A stretch of DNA of 64,000 nt from Magnetovibrio sp. (GCF_036568125.1 NZ_DATCTF010000015.1:62001-126000), one strand, 5' to 3'. Positions 36,927 to 44,195 are shown, counted from the stretch's first letter. Notes: a model not told the origin generated them from the sequence alone. A program made the numbers and translations.

Positions 36927-37208
36927 ATGGACGACAGTTCAGCAAAAGCCGGATTGGATGAATTGGTCAATTCTGTCGTCGACTCGATCAAGATGACGAG
37001 TGCCGTCGAAGACGCGGTGGGGAAGCTTCAGGTCAGCACCCTGGATACGGCCAGCACGGTCACGGACGAGCTGATCAAAAACAACGTCAGCAGTCCCGAG
37101 CTCGCGCAAGAAAACCTCAAACTCCAAAAAGCGATCATCGAAAAAACCATCGCCGCAATCCATGCTCTGGGTCCGAAGGATGACTCCTCCTCGGATTCCG
37201 GCTCATAA
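36927..37208 (+). CDS. Hypothetical protein, second gene of reb-linked unit
   Basis: 93-residue acidic, helical protein, Ser/Thr-rich, with the pattern SAVEDAVGKLQVSTLDTAST and ENLKLQKAIIEKTIAAIHALG. It has no cysteine, signal or membrane segment, and ends in a run of Ser/Asp. The alternation of small residues and Val/Ile recalls the Reb proteins, but the QITDAVTQ core is absent, so I do not call it Reb. It is 3 bp after the upstream gene and 19 bp before the third gene. Confidence 0.65.
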   Translation: MDDSSAKAGLDELVNSVVDSIKMTSAVEDAVGKLQVSTLDTASTVTDELIKNNVSSPELAQENLKLQKAIIEKTIAAIHALGPKDDSSSDSGS

Positions 37209-37227
37209 TTGTTCGGAGAGTCGAACC

Positions 37228-37992
37228 ATGACCACGCAACAACCAACCCCCTTACCCCCGGTTCAAAGCGGCCCGCACACGACGATACCGCATACCGACA
37301 TTCCGCACATGGGCACGTCCCAAGCCAACATTCCCAATCCCTCCATCCCGCAAGCGGAACACGCCTCTCAACCACCGCAACCGCCGCAAACGGTGCGCGT
37401 CGAAATGCCGCCGCTGCCCCCCGGCATCACCCAAGAAGCCATCAACACGGCCATTGCCCAAGTCGAGCAAACCGGCACCACGGAGGGCATCTCGCCGGAG
37501 GTTCTGGGCGCGGCTTGCGCCCAGCTTGAAGCCCAGGCAAAAGCCCAAGGCGTCGATTTGACACAAACTCAGGCGTCACAAGATGCGCAGCCCGCGGCAC
37601 CGGCCGGGCCAAGCAACTACGTAGAAGCCGCCGTGTTCGACAAAAAAAAGGTTATGGACGGCTTCAGCGATCAGCGAGAAAAGCTCAAGACCGCCGTCAG
37701 CGATCAACGCGACGCCATGCAACAACCCTATAAGGATGCCCTGAACAAAGCAGGCATCGGCGGTGGTGGGGCAAGCACGATGACGCCCGAAACCATGGCC
37801 GAACTGGCCTCCGCCATTCAGGATCTCGACCCCGGCACCGTCGCCCTGATCAACGCCATCGGCGCCATGAACGCAAATCCGTCGATCTTGAACAGCGTGG
37901 TGTGGATTGAAATCATCCGCTCAGTCCGCGCCATGATCGCCGCCGAGGCCAAAAAACAACTCGAAGTCCTGATGCGCGCCTCCACGAATTAA
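37228..37992 (+). CDS. Hypothetical proline-rich protein, third gene of reb-linked unit
   Basis: 254-residue protein. The first 75 residues are Pro/His/Thr-rich with short repeats around IPHTDIPHMG and IPNPSIPQ. A middle region contains GITQEAINTAIAQVEQTG and ends in a duplicated motif, GFSDQREKLKTAVSDQRDAM. The C-terminal 80 residues are helical and hydrophobic (GTVALINAIGAMNANPSILN, EIIRSVRAMIAAEAKKQL). GGAG precedes the ATG at 37228. A terminator follows, closing a three-gene operon. No family recognised. Confidence 0.68.
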   Translation: MTTQQPTPLPPVQSGPHTTIPHTDIPHMGTSQANIPNPSIPQAEHASQPPQPPQTVRVEMPPLPPGITQEAINTAIAQVEQTGTTEGISPEVLGAACAQLEAQAKAQGVDLTQTQASQDAQPAAPAGPSNYVEAAVFDKKKVMDGFSDQREKLKTAVSDQRDAMQQPYKDALNKAGIGGGGASTMTPETMAELASAIQDLDPGTVALINAIGAMNANPSILNSVVWIEIIRSVRAMIAAEAKKQLEVLMRASTN

Positions 37993-38032
37993 CCGACAGC
38001 CGCACCAATCACGCCCCGTGACCGGATTGCCC

Positions 38033-38057
38033 AAGCCCCGGTTTTCGGGGCTTTTTT
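38033..38057 (+). terminator. Terminator of the 36561-37992 operon
   Basis: Perfect 8-bp stem AAGCCCCG / CGGGGCTT (38033-38040, 38046-38053) with loop GTTTT and a T-run to 38057, 41 bp after the last stop. Confidence 0.92.
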
Positions 38058-38416
38058 ATTAAATTCCGATCCGCAGCACCCCAAACACTCGTTATTAGTG
38101 TATTTTATTTCATAGTCATGAAACGAAAATAACCCAAGATACAATCTTGATTTGCATTCAGAACTTGGGCCATGCAACTTAACGTGTATATATAAATTGC
38201 TGCTTTCCGCGTTTTTTTTAATCACAATGTGCTGTGTTTATACGTCATTAGCATGCAAGGGCGCAAAGATGGCCTCGGCACGAAATGCGACAAAATTACT
38301 ATCTATGGTGCATCAAAAAGGGAGGTTCGCGCAGCCAAGACAGCAACCTGTGTTTGTATGTTGCATTATAGTTTTCGCATGCACCTTTAAACACATGGTC
38401 CACAGGACCTGCCTAA
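38058..38416. other. AT-rich intergenic region upstream of the sigma gene
   Basis: About 360 bp, clearly richer in A+T than the surroundings. It contains the candidate promoter at 38222-38247 and then roughly 170 bp of probable untranslated leader. Short frames here (for example ATG at 38251, 45 codons) have no ribosome site or recognisable product. Confidence 0.6.
38222..38247 (+). promoter_or_regulatory. Reb-locus bipartite promoter element upstream of sigma gene
   Basis: TCACAA at 38222-38227 and GTCA at 38244-38247, separated by 16 rather than 15 bases. It lies about 170 bp before the sigma-factor start and would allow autoregulation. Confidence 0.45.
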
Positions 38417-39343
38417 GTGCTGGCGCGTAATGAGACTATGGGAGTTTTTAAATTCTCCGGACATCCGGGTTTTCGCGCCACCCGGCCGTACACAGGCGAC
38501 GGCCACAGCACAAATCCAGACTCTTTAAACGACGCCATTACCGAGGTTCCGGGGCCAGGGACCACGCGCAAGTCCCGCAGTAGGAAACGCCTCTCCCCGG
38601 CGGCGGTGATTGCAAGGTCCCTGGCGCCGGACGCCCAAAACCTATCGCCGGCGGAAATCATCGCGCGATCGTTGGAAAGTGCATTCGGCGCTCCTGCCCC
38701 CCATCCCCAAAAGCTGCGCCCCTCGGCGCCACCGCCACCGGCGGCCCCGCATCCTTTTCCCCTGCCACGTCAAACTCCGCCGCCGCAAGGCCCACGCACC
38801 GGCAGGGGGCAAAACGTCGGCCTGGGGCCGTTTGAGGACTTCTGGGACGTGTGGATGGAACATCACGACTATCTGTTCAAGCAGAGCCTGCGATTCATGG
38901 CCGGCAACATGGCCGACGCCGAAGACGCGCTCAGCCAAGCAATGCTCAAAGGCTCGCAGCACTTCGATGGCGAAGCCATTCGTAACGAACGCGCCTGGTT
39001 GACGCGCCTTGTACACAATGCCTGCATGGACCAGCACCGATCGCGCAAGCGCCAAGCGCGTCTGAGCGACGAGATCGACGGCGACGACCCTGATCAAGCC
39101 CCCAACGTCACCCCCCGACCCGTGCGCACACCGGACGAGGCCCTGCACATGCAGCAGACCTTCGATCATCTTGAGCGCCAATTGATGGATCTACCCGTGA
39201 CGTTGCTGGAGCCGCTGCTGCTGCGCGTGATCGAGGAAAAATCCTACGATGAGATCGCCGGACGCATGGGACTGTCGAACTGTGCCGTGCGCAAGCGCAT
39301 CCAGCTGGCGCGCGACCGCCTACGTGAAGCGAAGTTCGTCTAA
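38417..39343 (+). CDS. ECF-like RNA polymerase sigma factor with N-terminal extension
   Basis: 308-residue sigma-70-family protein. The C-terminal 170 residues have region 2 (YLFKQSLRFMAGNMADAEDAL, then ERAWLTRLVHNACMDQHRSR) and region 4 (LMDLPVTLLEPLLLRVIEEK, SYDEIAGRMGLSNCAVRKRI), as in ECF factors. The first 140 residues are unusual: Pro-rich, basic, and containing two copies of LSPA-[AE]-[VI]-IARSL. No anti-sigma gene is adjacent. An in-frame stop directly precedes the GTG at 38417; ATG at 38438 is an alternative start. It probably activates the reb genes. Confidence 0.85.
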   Translation: MLARNETMGVFKFSGHPGFRATRPYTGDGHSTNPDSLNDAITEVPGPGTTRKSRSRKRLSPAAVIARSLAPDAQNLSPAEIIARSLESAFGAPAPHPQKLRPSAPPPPAAPHPFPLPRQTPPPQGPRTGRGQNVGLGPFEDFWDVWMEHHDYLFKQSLRFMAGNMADAEDALSQAMLKGSQHFDGEAIRNERAWLTRLVHNACMDQHRSRKRQARLSDEIDGDDPDQAPNVTPRPVRTPDEALHMQQTFDHLERQLMDLPVTLLEPLLLRVIEEKSYDEIAGRMGLSNCAVRKRIQLARDRLREAKFV

Positions 39344-39517
39344 GCCCCCTGAAACCACCACCTCGATCCACATTGCAGGCGGTCCCAACCATACCGGATC
39401 CGCCTCTTTCATGTGCGTCCTAAAGGGGCCCACGCTCCCCTGGACACAGCCTTTTTGACCTCCCCCCCTCATTTCAACGAAGAAGCCGTACACTGTTCCG
39501 TCTGGGAGGTGGCGAAC

Positions 39518-39541
39518 AAAAAAAGACCGCCGAGGTGGCGG
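39518..39541 (-). terminator. Terminator after the 39574 reb-like gene
   Basis: 5-bp stem CCGCC / GGCGG (39527-39531, 39537-39541) with loop GAGGT. On the minus strand it is followed by TCTTTTTTT. Confidence 0.7.
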
Positions 39542-39573
39542 CCTGAAGTTGAAGGCGCTTTTGAAAGGGGTGT

Positions 39574-40020
39574 TTAGGTTTTGGTCGCCGGAAATTCGGT
39601 CGCGATCGTGGTCGCCGTCGCACCGACCGTGGCCAGGTTGGTGCTTGCCGCAATGACCATTTCCTGCAGGGTAGCCAGCACCGGAGTGTAGATCGGAATA
39701 TTGGCTTCATTCTCAAGCATTTTGGTCACGATGACACCTTGAGCGGTCATTGCGATATTTTCGATATTACGTGAATAATCCGTAGCGTCCTGCACCGAAA
39801 AAGCCGCAGCCTGGGCCACCTTCTGATATGCGGTTGCCGCGCCTTGATTGGCGGCGTTGCTCATCACGGCCGCGTTGGTCTGATTGACCGCATCGATGAT
39901 CTGCGCATTGACGCCGCCGCTCGTCGCAGTCAGCGCGGTGCTGCTGGTCGGCGTGGCGGCGTCTTGCGTGGGCTCGTCGGCATCCGATGTGTTTTCGGTA
40001 TTTTCAGTGCTATCGGTCAT
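39574..40020 (-). CDS. Divergent RebB-family protein with acidic N-terminus
   Basis: 148-residue protein. Residues 1-35 are acidic and Thr/Ser-rich. The Reb core then appears in altered form: VNAQIIDAVNQTNAAVM in place of VNGQITDAVTQANVKVL, then ANQGAATAYQKVAQAAAF. The C-terminal part (TPVLATLQEMVIAASTNL) is unlike the other copies. GGAGG precedes the start. It may be a capping or modifying subunit of the R-body. No clear copy of the bipartite promoter was found; it is 160 bp from the next gene upstream. Confidence 0.7.
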   Translation of the reverse strand: MTDSTENTENTSDADEPTQDAATPTSSTALTATSGGVNAQIIDAVNQTNAAVMSNAANQGAATAYQKVAQAAAFSVQDATDYSRNIENIAMTAQGVIVTKMLENEANIPIYTPVLATLQEMVIAASTNLATVGATATTIATEFPATKT

Positions 40021-40133
40021 CTCTTCACCTCCGGACCTGACTTGGCCCTCTCTCCCCTAAGAAAGTCAATTTACGGTTTCGTGTTGCGCCTGGGATGCGA
40101 AGCGCGTTTGCCCCGTTTACACAATCTTGCAGC

Positions 40134-40162
40134 TCATCGACCAAGGGGCGATAGGTCGATGA
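40134..40162. other. Intergenic hairpin between reb genes
   Basis: Perfect 9-bp inverted repeat TCATCGACC / GGTCGATGA with an 11-base loop, just after the stop of the 40181 gene. There is no T tract, so it is a processing or attenuation hairpin rather than a canonical terminator. Confidence 0.45.
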
Positions 40163-40180
40163 CGACGGCGGCATGGACTG

Positions 40181-40423
40181 TTACTTGTTACCGCCACCGT
40201 TTGCGGCATCGAAGATCATCCGCACGCCGCTGGACGTTACGGCGTTGCCGATCTGTTGCAACCCACCCTGGGCTTGCATGGCGTTTTCCATCGCCAAGGA
40301 AATCGAGTGCGCCATGGTCTGGTAGACCATGGCCATACTCTGGGCAGGGGCTTCGGCGACCACCTTAACGTTCGTCTGCGTGACGGCGTCAGTAATTTGT
40401 GAATTGACACTGGTATCAGACAT
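40181..40423 (-). CDS. RebB-family R-body protein
   Basis: 80-residue small Reb protein. The core VNSQITDAVTQTNVKVVAEAPAQ is followed by MAMVYQTMAHSISLAMENAM, as in RebB proteins, which polymerise into the coiled ribbon called the R-body. It resembles the 40931 gene product (both have GG-[LM]-QQIGN). It is shorter than the array copies. It lies 71 bp after the 40495 gene and is probably co-transcribed with it. Confidence 0.85.
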   Translation of the reverse strand: MSDTSVNSQITDAVTQTNVKVVAEAPAQSMAMVYQTMAHSISLAMENAMQAQGGLQQIGNAVTSSGVRMIFDAANGGGNK

Positions 40424-40494
40424 ATCTGGAACCTATAAACTGTGCGTTCATACATCAGTGATCGAGTTTCTTCCGACCACCCCTAACTCCCCGA

Positions 40495-40818
40495 TTACTT
40501 TTTACTCGCCGCCAGGGCGATCAGCAGCGCCATCATAAAATCCGGTGTGTCGCTGCTGGCAACCTTGGCCGTGGCGGTGGCTCCGGCCATCGTGGCCGAT
40601 CCGTACAAATGCATCACACCCATGTTGGTTGCCGCTTGAGCGGCGATCTGGCCGTGCTGCTGCATCTGGGTGTTGTTTTCGAACATGATGCTCAGCGAAT
40701 GCGCTGCGGTCTGATAGACACTGGCCATAGCCTGGGCCGGTGCGACGCCGAGCACGGCAACATTACTTTGCGTAACCGCGTCGGTAATCATCCCATTCAC
40801 TGGTGTTGGCATCGCCAT
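40495..40818 (-). CDS. RebB-family R-body protein
   Basis: 107-residue Reb protein, diverged from the array copies: NGMITDAVTQSNVAVLGVAP, then SVYQTAAHSLSIMFENNTQM and GVMHLYGSATMAGATATAK. The 40-residue C-terminal half aligns with the IQIYSVDTMAGAVATSKI segment of the array proteins. GGAAGGAAG precedes the ATG. An exact bipartite element lies 65 bp upstream. Confidence 0.88.
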   Translation of the reverse strand: MAMPTPVNGMITDAVTQSNVAVLGVAPAQAMASVYQTAAHSLSIMFENNTQMQQHGQIAAQAATNMGVMHLYGSATMAGATATAKVASSDTPDFMMALLIALAASKK

Positions 40819-40882
40819 TTACGTACTTCCTTCCTCTCCCCACCGGGCGCATGGTCGCATCCGGGTGAACGTTCTCTATCCT

Positions 40883-40907
40883 TGACGCAAGCGGATCGAA
40901 CTTGTGA
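40883..40907 (-). promoter_or_regulatory. Reb-locus bipartite promoter (exact)
   Basis: On the minus strand, TCACAA (40907-40902), N15, GTCA (40886-40883), 65 bp before the start at 40818. The spacer sequence differs from the other copies, so identity of the two boxes is not simply due to recent duplication. Confidence 0.7.
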
Positions 40908-40930
40908 ACCGCGCGCGCATCGATTCATAT

Positions 40931-41158
40931 TTAAGACGCGCCGGCCTTGGTGATCATCGCCATTAACGCGGCGGCGGCGGAGTTTCCAATCTGTTGCATG
41001 CCACCTTGGGTCTGGGTGGCGTTTTCCATCGCCAAGCCCATGGCGTGTGACATCGCCTGCGACGACACCCCCAAGGCACCCGCCGGGCTTTCGCCCAAAA
41101 CCTTCACATTGGTCTGGGTCACGGCGTCGGTGATCTGCGAATGAACAAGTTCCGCCAT
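40931..41158 (-). CDS. RebB-family R-body protein (short)
   Basis: 75-residue protein with the Reb core HSQITDAVTQTNVKVLGESP and QAMSHAMGLAMENATQTQGG. It lacks the longer C-terminal half of the array proteins and is close to the 40181 product. It lies 43 bp after the 41202 gene with no terminator between, so it is the last gene of the 42477-to-40931 operon. Confidence 0.86.
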   Translation of the reverse strand: MAELVHSQITDAVTQTNVKVLGESPAGALGVSSQAMSHAMGLAMENATQTQGGMQQIGNSAAAALMAMITKAGAS

Positions 41159-41201
41159 GATTTAAACCTTTCTCATCAAATCGTTCTCTATGGAGTTGCC
41201 G

Positions 41202-41708
41202 TCACGTAACAGCCAGGGTTTGCTTGGAATTCTCAGTCATCTCATGAAGCAGCAACATCAATTCCGTCAGCACCTTCTCGAACGTATCGGTATTTGGACA
41301 GTTGGTCGTAGTGCTGGTGGTGTTGGTGCTGGTGTTGGTTTTGTTGAGCAAATTTTTCAACGCATCGATGCCGCCGACGGCACCGAATTCGGTGTCTCCC
41401 TCGCCGCCCGTTGTCGGGCTCGGCTGAGACGCGGGCGCGGGCGCGGGAATGTCGATCGCGACATTGCGGTTGTTGCGATGGGCATGATGACGCGCATATT
41501 CACTCGCTTCCAAAATTTGCGCCAATGCCCCCGCCAACGCCTGCATCTGGATCGGATGAGACATTTCGTGATCGCGCACCATACTTGCCGCCAGCTGGGA
41601 CTGGGTGTTGACCAAACTGAACATGGCCTCCAAGGTCGCAAGCCCGACGCCGCTTCCCAGCAGGTTCGCATTGGCGTTCATCAGCTTTCGTTCTGTCCTC
41701 ATTGCCAT
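41202..41708 (-). CDS. Reb-associated protein with Thr/Asn-rich arm
   Basis: 168-residue protein. The N-terminal half contains GSGVGLATLEAMFSLVNTQS and AASMVRDHEMSHPIQMQALAG, similar in layout to the C-terminal domain of the next gene product (GSGPAFATLGTMLANSTAQS). A Pro/Gly linker and a Thr/Asn/Ser-rich stretch follow, then a final helix, FEKVLTELMLLLHEMTENS. GGAGG six bases before the ATG at 41708 fixes the start. It does not have the QITDAVTQ core. Its role in R-body assembly is inferred from position. Confidence 0.7.
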   Translation of the reverse strand: MAMRTERKLMNANANLLGSGVGLATLEAMFSLVNTQSQLAASMVRDHEMSHPIQMQALAGALAQILEASEYARHHAHRNNRNVAIDIPAPAPASQPSPTTGGEGDTEFGAVGGIDALKNLLNKTNTSTNTTSTTTNCPNTDTFEKVLTELMLLLHEMTENSKQTLAVT

Positions 41709-41739
41709 GATCAACCTCCCCATTCGCAATCCGAATTGG

Positions 41740-42477
41740 TCAATCCGAATCTTGAGTGCCGTTGTTTAGGTTCAACAGTTGTTGCACGCAGGCGCTGGTG
41801 CAGCTCAGCCCGACGAGGTCGAGCTGGCGCTGCATCTGCGTCGCGTTCATCAACACCGAGCTTTGTGCCGTCGAATTGGCCAGCATGGTTCCCAGCGTCG
41901 CAAACGCCGGACCGGAACCCAGGACCAGGCCTACGCCCTGGCTCATCTCGTCGTATTTTTCCGCATCCCAGTCGTTGCTGCTCATATCGCCAAGTAGGCT
42001 GGACATCATGCCGAGATAACTGTCGTTGTTGCCAAACGTCGAGGGGTTGGGCGCGCGACGTCGCGGGCGGGTATTCGCACCGCTATCGGTTTGCGGATTG
42101 TTCGCCGCTTGAGCGGCTCTGCGGCGCATCGACAAAGCCGCTTGCGCCGCCATAACCGCTTCGGCGGCGGCCTCGGCCTCCTGGGCTGCATCTTCCGCAT
42201 CCTGGGCCGCAGCCTCGGCCTCCTGGGCGGCAGCTTCGGCTTTCGCCTGAAGTGCTTCCAGTTCGCTGAATTCGTCAAAATCGTCGTAATCATCGGGTTC
42301 GTCAGGAACGGTGCTGGCGGCCGTCGATGTGGGCGCCGGGCTCGACGTCTGCTTCGGGGGTGTGGCCCCGGTACGGCTTGCGGCGGGGCGTCCTGCAGTG
42401 GTCTCGGCGCCGTCTTCGATGCCGCTCCCTTTGCTGGCTCCACTGCCGGCCTTGGTGCTACTTTTTGTGTTCGCCAT
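41740..42477 (-). CDS. Reb-associated protein with Ala/Glu-rich coiled arm
   Basis: 245-residue protein. Residues 1-75 are Ser/Thr/Pro-rich and end in an Asp-rich patch (PDDYDDFDEFSELEAL). Residues about 75-115 are a repetitive Ala/Glu/Gln helix with the unit EAEAAAQ. The C-terminal 70 residues hold GVGLVLGSGPAFATL and QRQLDLVGLSCTSACVQQLL, related to the 41202 product. GGAG precedes the start at 42477. It heads the operon 42477 to 40931. It may anchor or cross-link the ribbon; no function is established. Confidence 0.7.
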   Translation of the reverse strand: MANTKSSTKAGSGASKGSGIEDGAETTAGRPAASRTGATPPKQTSSPAPTSTAASTVPDEPDDYDDFDEFSELEALQAKAEAAAQEAEAAAQDAEDAAQEAEAAAEAVMAAQAALSMRRRAAQAANNPQTDSGANTRPRRRAPNPSTFGNNDSYLGMMSSLLGDMSSNDWDAEKYDEMSQGVGLVLGSGPAFATLGTMLANSTAQSSVLMNATQMQRQLDLVGLSCTSACVQQLLNLNNGTQDSD

Positions 42478-42555
42478 CAATCGTCTCCTACCCCTTGCGA
42501 AGGTGACACTTCCATGAGATGAGCGCCGATCGCCAATCGGTCTCTTCTCCCTGCT

Positions 42556-42580
42556 AGACGTTCCCGGATCGGTTCCGTGA
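42556..42580 (-). promoter_or_regulatory. Variant Reb-locus promoter
   Basis: On the minus strand, TCACGG (42580-42575), N15, GTCT (42559-42556), 79 bp before the start at 42477. Three of ten positions differ from the consensus, but spacing and position agree. Confidence 0.4.
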
Positions 42581-42621
42581 AACACAAAACGCCTTTTTTC
42601 ATTTTTTATGCGGGACCAGGC

Positions 42622-42658
42622 CGCCGCAATCGGGAGCGATATCTCGTCGATTGCGGCG
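42622..42658 (-). terminator. Hairpin after the 42702 reb gene
   Basis: Perfect 11-bp stem CGCCGCAATCG / CGATTGCGGCG with a 15-base loop, 44 bp after the stop. The expected T tract is weak, so it is a probable rather than certain terminator. Confidence 0.55.
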
Positions 42659-42701
42659 ACCTCAGGCCCTTACAAGCCATCAAGTCCGCATAAGTCTGGT
42701 C

Positions 42702-43034
42702 TTAGCTAACGCCGGAGGTGGAGGCGCGCAGGGCGGACATCAGGGCGAGCATGTTGTCCGGAACGTCGGAGTTGCCGATCTTGGAGGTCGCCACGGCGCC
42801 GGCCATCGTATCGACGCTGTAGATCTGGATTACACCCTGGTTGGTCGCGGCCTGAGATGCGATCGCCAACTGCTGCTGCGAGCTGACCGCGTTCTCAAAC
42901 AAGATACCGGTCGAGTGGGACATGGACTGATACAGCGCGCCCATTGCCATTGCGGGCGCATCGCCCAACACTTTGACGTTGGCCTGGGTGACGGCGTCGG
43001 TAATCTGACCGTTTACGGGGGTGGGTAAAGCCAT
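42702..43034 (-). CDS. RebB-family R-body protein, array copy 1
   Basis: 110-residue Reb protein: MALPTPVNGQITDAVTQ, VLGDAPAMAMGALYQSMS, QQQLAIASQAATNQGVIQIY and a C-terminal LMSALRASTSGVS. It differs from copy 2 by about ten residues by eye. AGGAG precedes the ATG. The exact bipartite promoter lies 85 bp upstream. R-body proteins form a ribbon that uncoils on an acid trigger in Caedibacter; the role in this organism is unknown. Confidence 0.92.
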   Translation of the reverse strand: MALPTPVNGQITDAVTQANVKVLGDAPAMAMGALYQSMSHSTGILFENAVSSQQQLAIASQAATNQGVIQIYSVDTMAGAVATSKIGNSDVPDNMLALMSALRASTSGVS

Positions 43035-43118
43035 TTGAATTCTCCTGTTGTAGACCTGATAACTTGGGATGAATGCAGGGCCCGTTCGTCATGGGGTTGC
43101 ATCGTGCTTTCAGTTAAA

Positions 43119-43143
43119 TGACGGCTCGAGATGGCTTTTGTGA
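43119..43143 (-). promoter_or_regulatory. Reb-locus bipartite promoter (exact)
   Basis: On the minus strand, TCACAA (43143-43138), N15, GTCA (43122-43119), 85 bp before the copy 1 start. Confidence 0.7.
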
Positions 43144-43199
43144 CCCACACAAAGTCTTTTTTTATTATTTATTTTCAATTAGTTATATCAAGACACACC

Positions 43200-43233
43200 G
43201 AACCCGCCCGACCAAATTGGCCGAGGCGGGTTC
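43200..43233 (-). terminator. Terminator-like hairpin after reb copy 2
   Basis: 9-bp inverted repeat GAACCCGCC / GGCGGGTTC (43200-43208, 43225-43233), 24 bp after the stop of the 43257 gene. The T tract is poor. Confidence 0.55.
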
Positions 43234-43256
43234 GCTGCATGGGCGAGACTTGAGGG

Positions 43257-43589
43257 TTAGCTCACACCGCTGGTCGATGCGCGCAAAGCGCTCAGAAGCG
43301 CCAACATGTTGTTGGGCACATCGGATTGGGCGATTTTGGACGTCGCGGCGGCACCAGACATGGTGTCGACGCTGTAGATTTGGATCACACCTTGGTTGGT
43401 CGCGGCCTGAGACGCGATCGCCAGCTGCTGCTGCGAGCTGACGGCGTTCTCATAAAGAATGCCGGTCGAGTGTGAAAGCGATTGGTACATCGCACCCATC
43501 GCCATTGCAGGAGCGTCACCAAGAACCTTCACGTTGGTCTGGGTGACGGCATCCGTGATCTGGCCGTTAACCGGAGTGGGTAGAGCCAT
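43257..43589 (-). CDS. RebB-family R-body protein, array copy 2
   Basis: 110-residue Reb protein almost identical to copy 1, sharing the C-terminal ALRASTSGVS. Differences include TQTNVKV, GAMYQSLS, SGAAATSKIAQ and PNNMLALL. AAGGAG precedes the ATG. It has its own exact promoter element 82 bp upstream and a hairpin downstream, so it looks like an independent transcription unit. Confidence 0.92.
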   Translation of the reverse strand: MALPTPVNGQITDAVTQTNVKVLGDAPAMAMGAMYQSLSHSTGILYENAVSSQQQLAIASQAATNQGVIQIYSVDTMSGAAATSKIAQSDVPNNMLALLSALRASTSGVS

Positions 43590-43670
43590 GTTCGATCTCC
43601 TTCATCGTATAGGACTGCCAGGCACCACGGCCATACTGTTTGGCTTTGCGGTGCATCTCTCTCACGCTAA

Positions 43671-43695
43671 TGACGTTCGATAGGGACAGTTGTGA
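43671..43695 (-). promoter_or_regulatory. Reb-locus bipartite promoter (exact)
   Basis: On the minus strand, TCACAA (43695-43690), N15, GTCA (43674-43671), 82 bp before the copy 2 start. A purine-rich GAGAGAGATGCACC leader follows. Confidence 0.72.
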
Positions 43696-43742
43696 TTGAT
43701 CAATGTGTGTTTTTTTCAAGGTCTTTGAAAATTGCCGGAAAT

Positions 43743-43768
43743 GCCCGACCCGTCCCCGACTTCGGGCC
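43743..43768 (-). terminator. Terminator-like repeat after reb copy 3
   Basis: First of three copies of the GACCCGTCCCCGAC sequence. It can pair as GCCCGA / TCGGGC (43743-43748, 43762-43767). It lies 21 bp after the stop of the 43789 gene. Confidence 0.5.
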
Positions 43769-43788
43769 AGAAATTTCCAATGCGAGAC

Positions 43789-44112
43789 TTAGACCACGAC
43801 AGCCCGAAGCGCCGACAGCAACGCCAGCATGTTGTCCGGAACATCGGAACCGGCGATTTTCGACGTCGCCACCGCACCGGCCATGGTGTCGATGCTATAG
43901 ATTTGGATCACACCCTGGTTGGTCGCGGCCTGTGCGGCGATGCCCAACTGCTGCTGCGAGCTGACGGCGTTTTCGTACAGAATGCCGGTCGAGTGCGAAA
44001 GGGATTGGTACATTGCACCCATGGCCATCGCCGGGGCGTCACCGAGAACTTTAACATTGGCCTGGGTGACAGCATCCGTGATCTGACCGTTCATGGGAGT
44101 GGGCATAGCCAT
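43789..44112 (-). CDS. RebB-family R-body protein, array copy 3
   Basis: 107-residue Reb protein: MAMPTPMNGQITDAVTQ, VLGDAPAMAMGAMYQSLS, QQQLGIAAQAATNQGVIQIY. The C-terminus is ALRAVVV instead of ALRASTSGVS, so it is slightly shorter. GGAG precedes the ATG. An exact promoter element lies 84 bp upstream. Confidence 0.92.
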   Translation of the reverse strand: MAMPTPMNGQITDAVTQANVKVLGDAPAMAMGAMYQSLSHSTGILYENAVSSQQQLGIAAQAATNQGVIQIYSIDTMAGAVATSKIAGSDVPDNMLALLSALRAVVV

Positions 44113-44150
44113 CTTCTATCTCCTACTTTAGGTTTCACTGCTTGGCACCT

Positions 44151-44195
44151 CAGAACCTGCGGGGTCGTGCGGTGCGTTTCTCTCTCTCAGGTTCT
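44151..44195 (-). other. Leader hairpin of reb copy 3
   Basis: AGAACCTG / CAGGTTCT (44151-44158, 44188-44195), an 8-bp inverted repeat, sits between the GTCA box and the gene, in the expected 5' leader. The loop holds the purine-rich GAGAGAGAAAC segment, so the structure could affect translation or stability. Confidence 0.45.

Noticed and set aside
37989-38225. 78-codon minus-strand frame
   Set aside because: It overlaps the terminator at 38033-38057 and has no ribosome site.
38152-38430. 92-codon plus-strand frame before the sigma gene
   Set aside because: No ribosome site, no recognisable domain, AT-rich leader and overlap with the candidate promoter.
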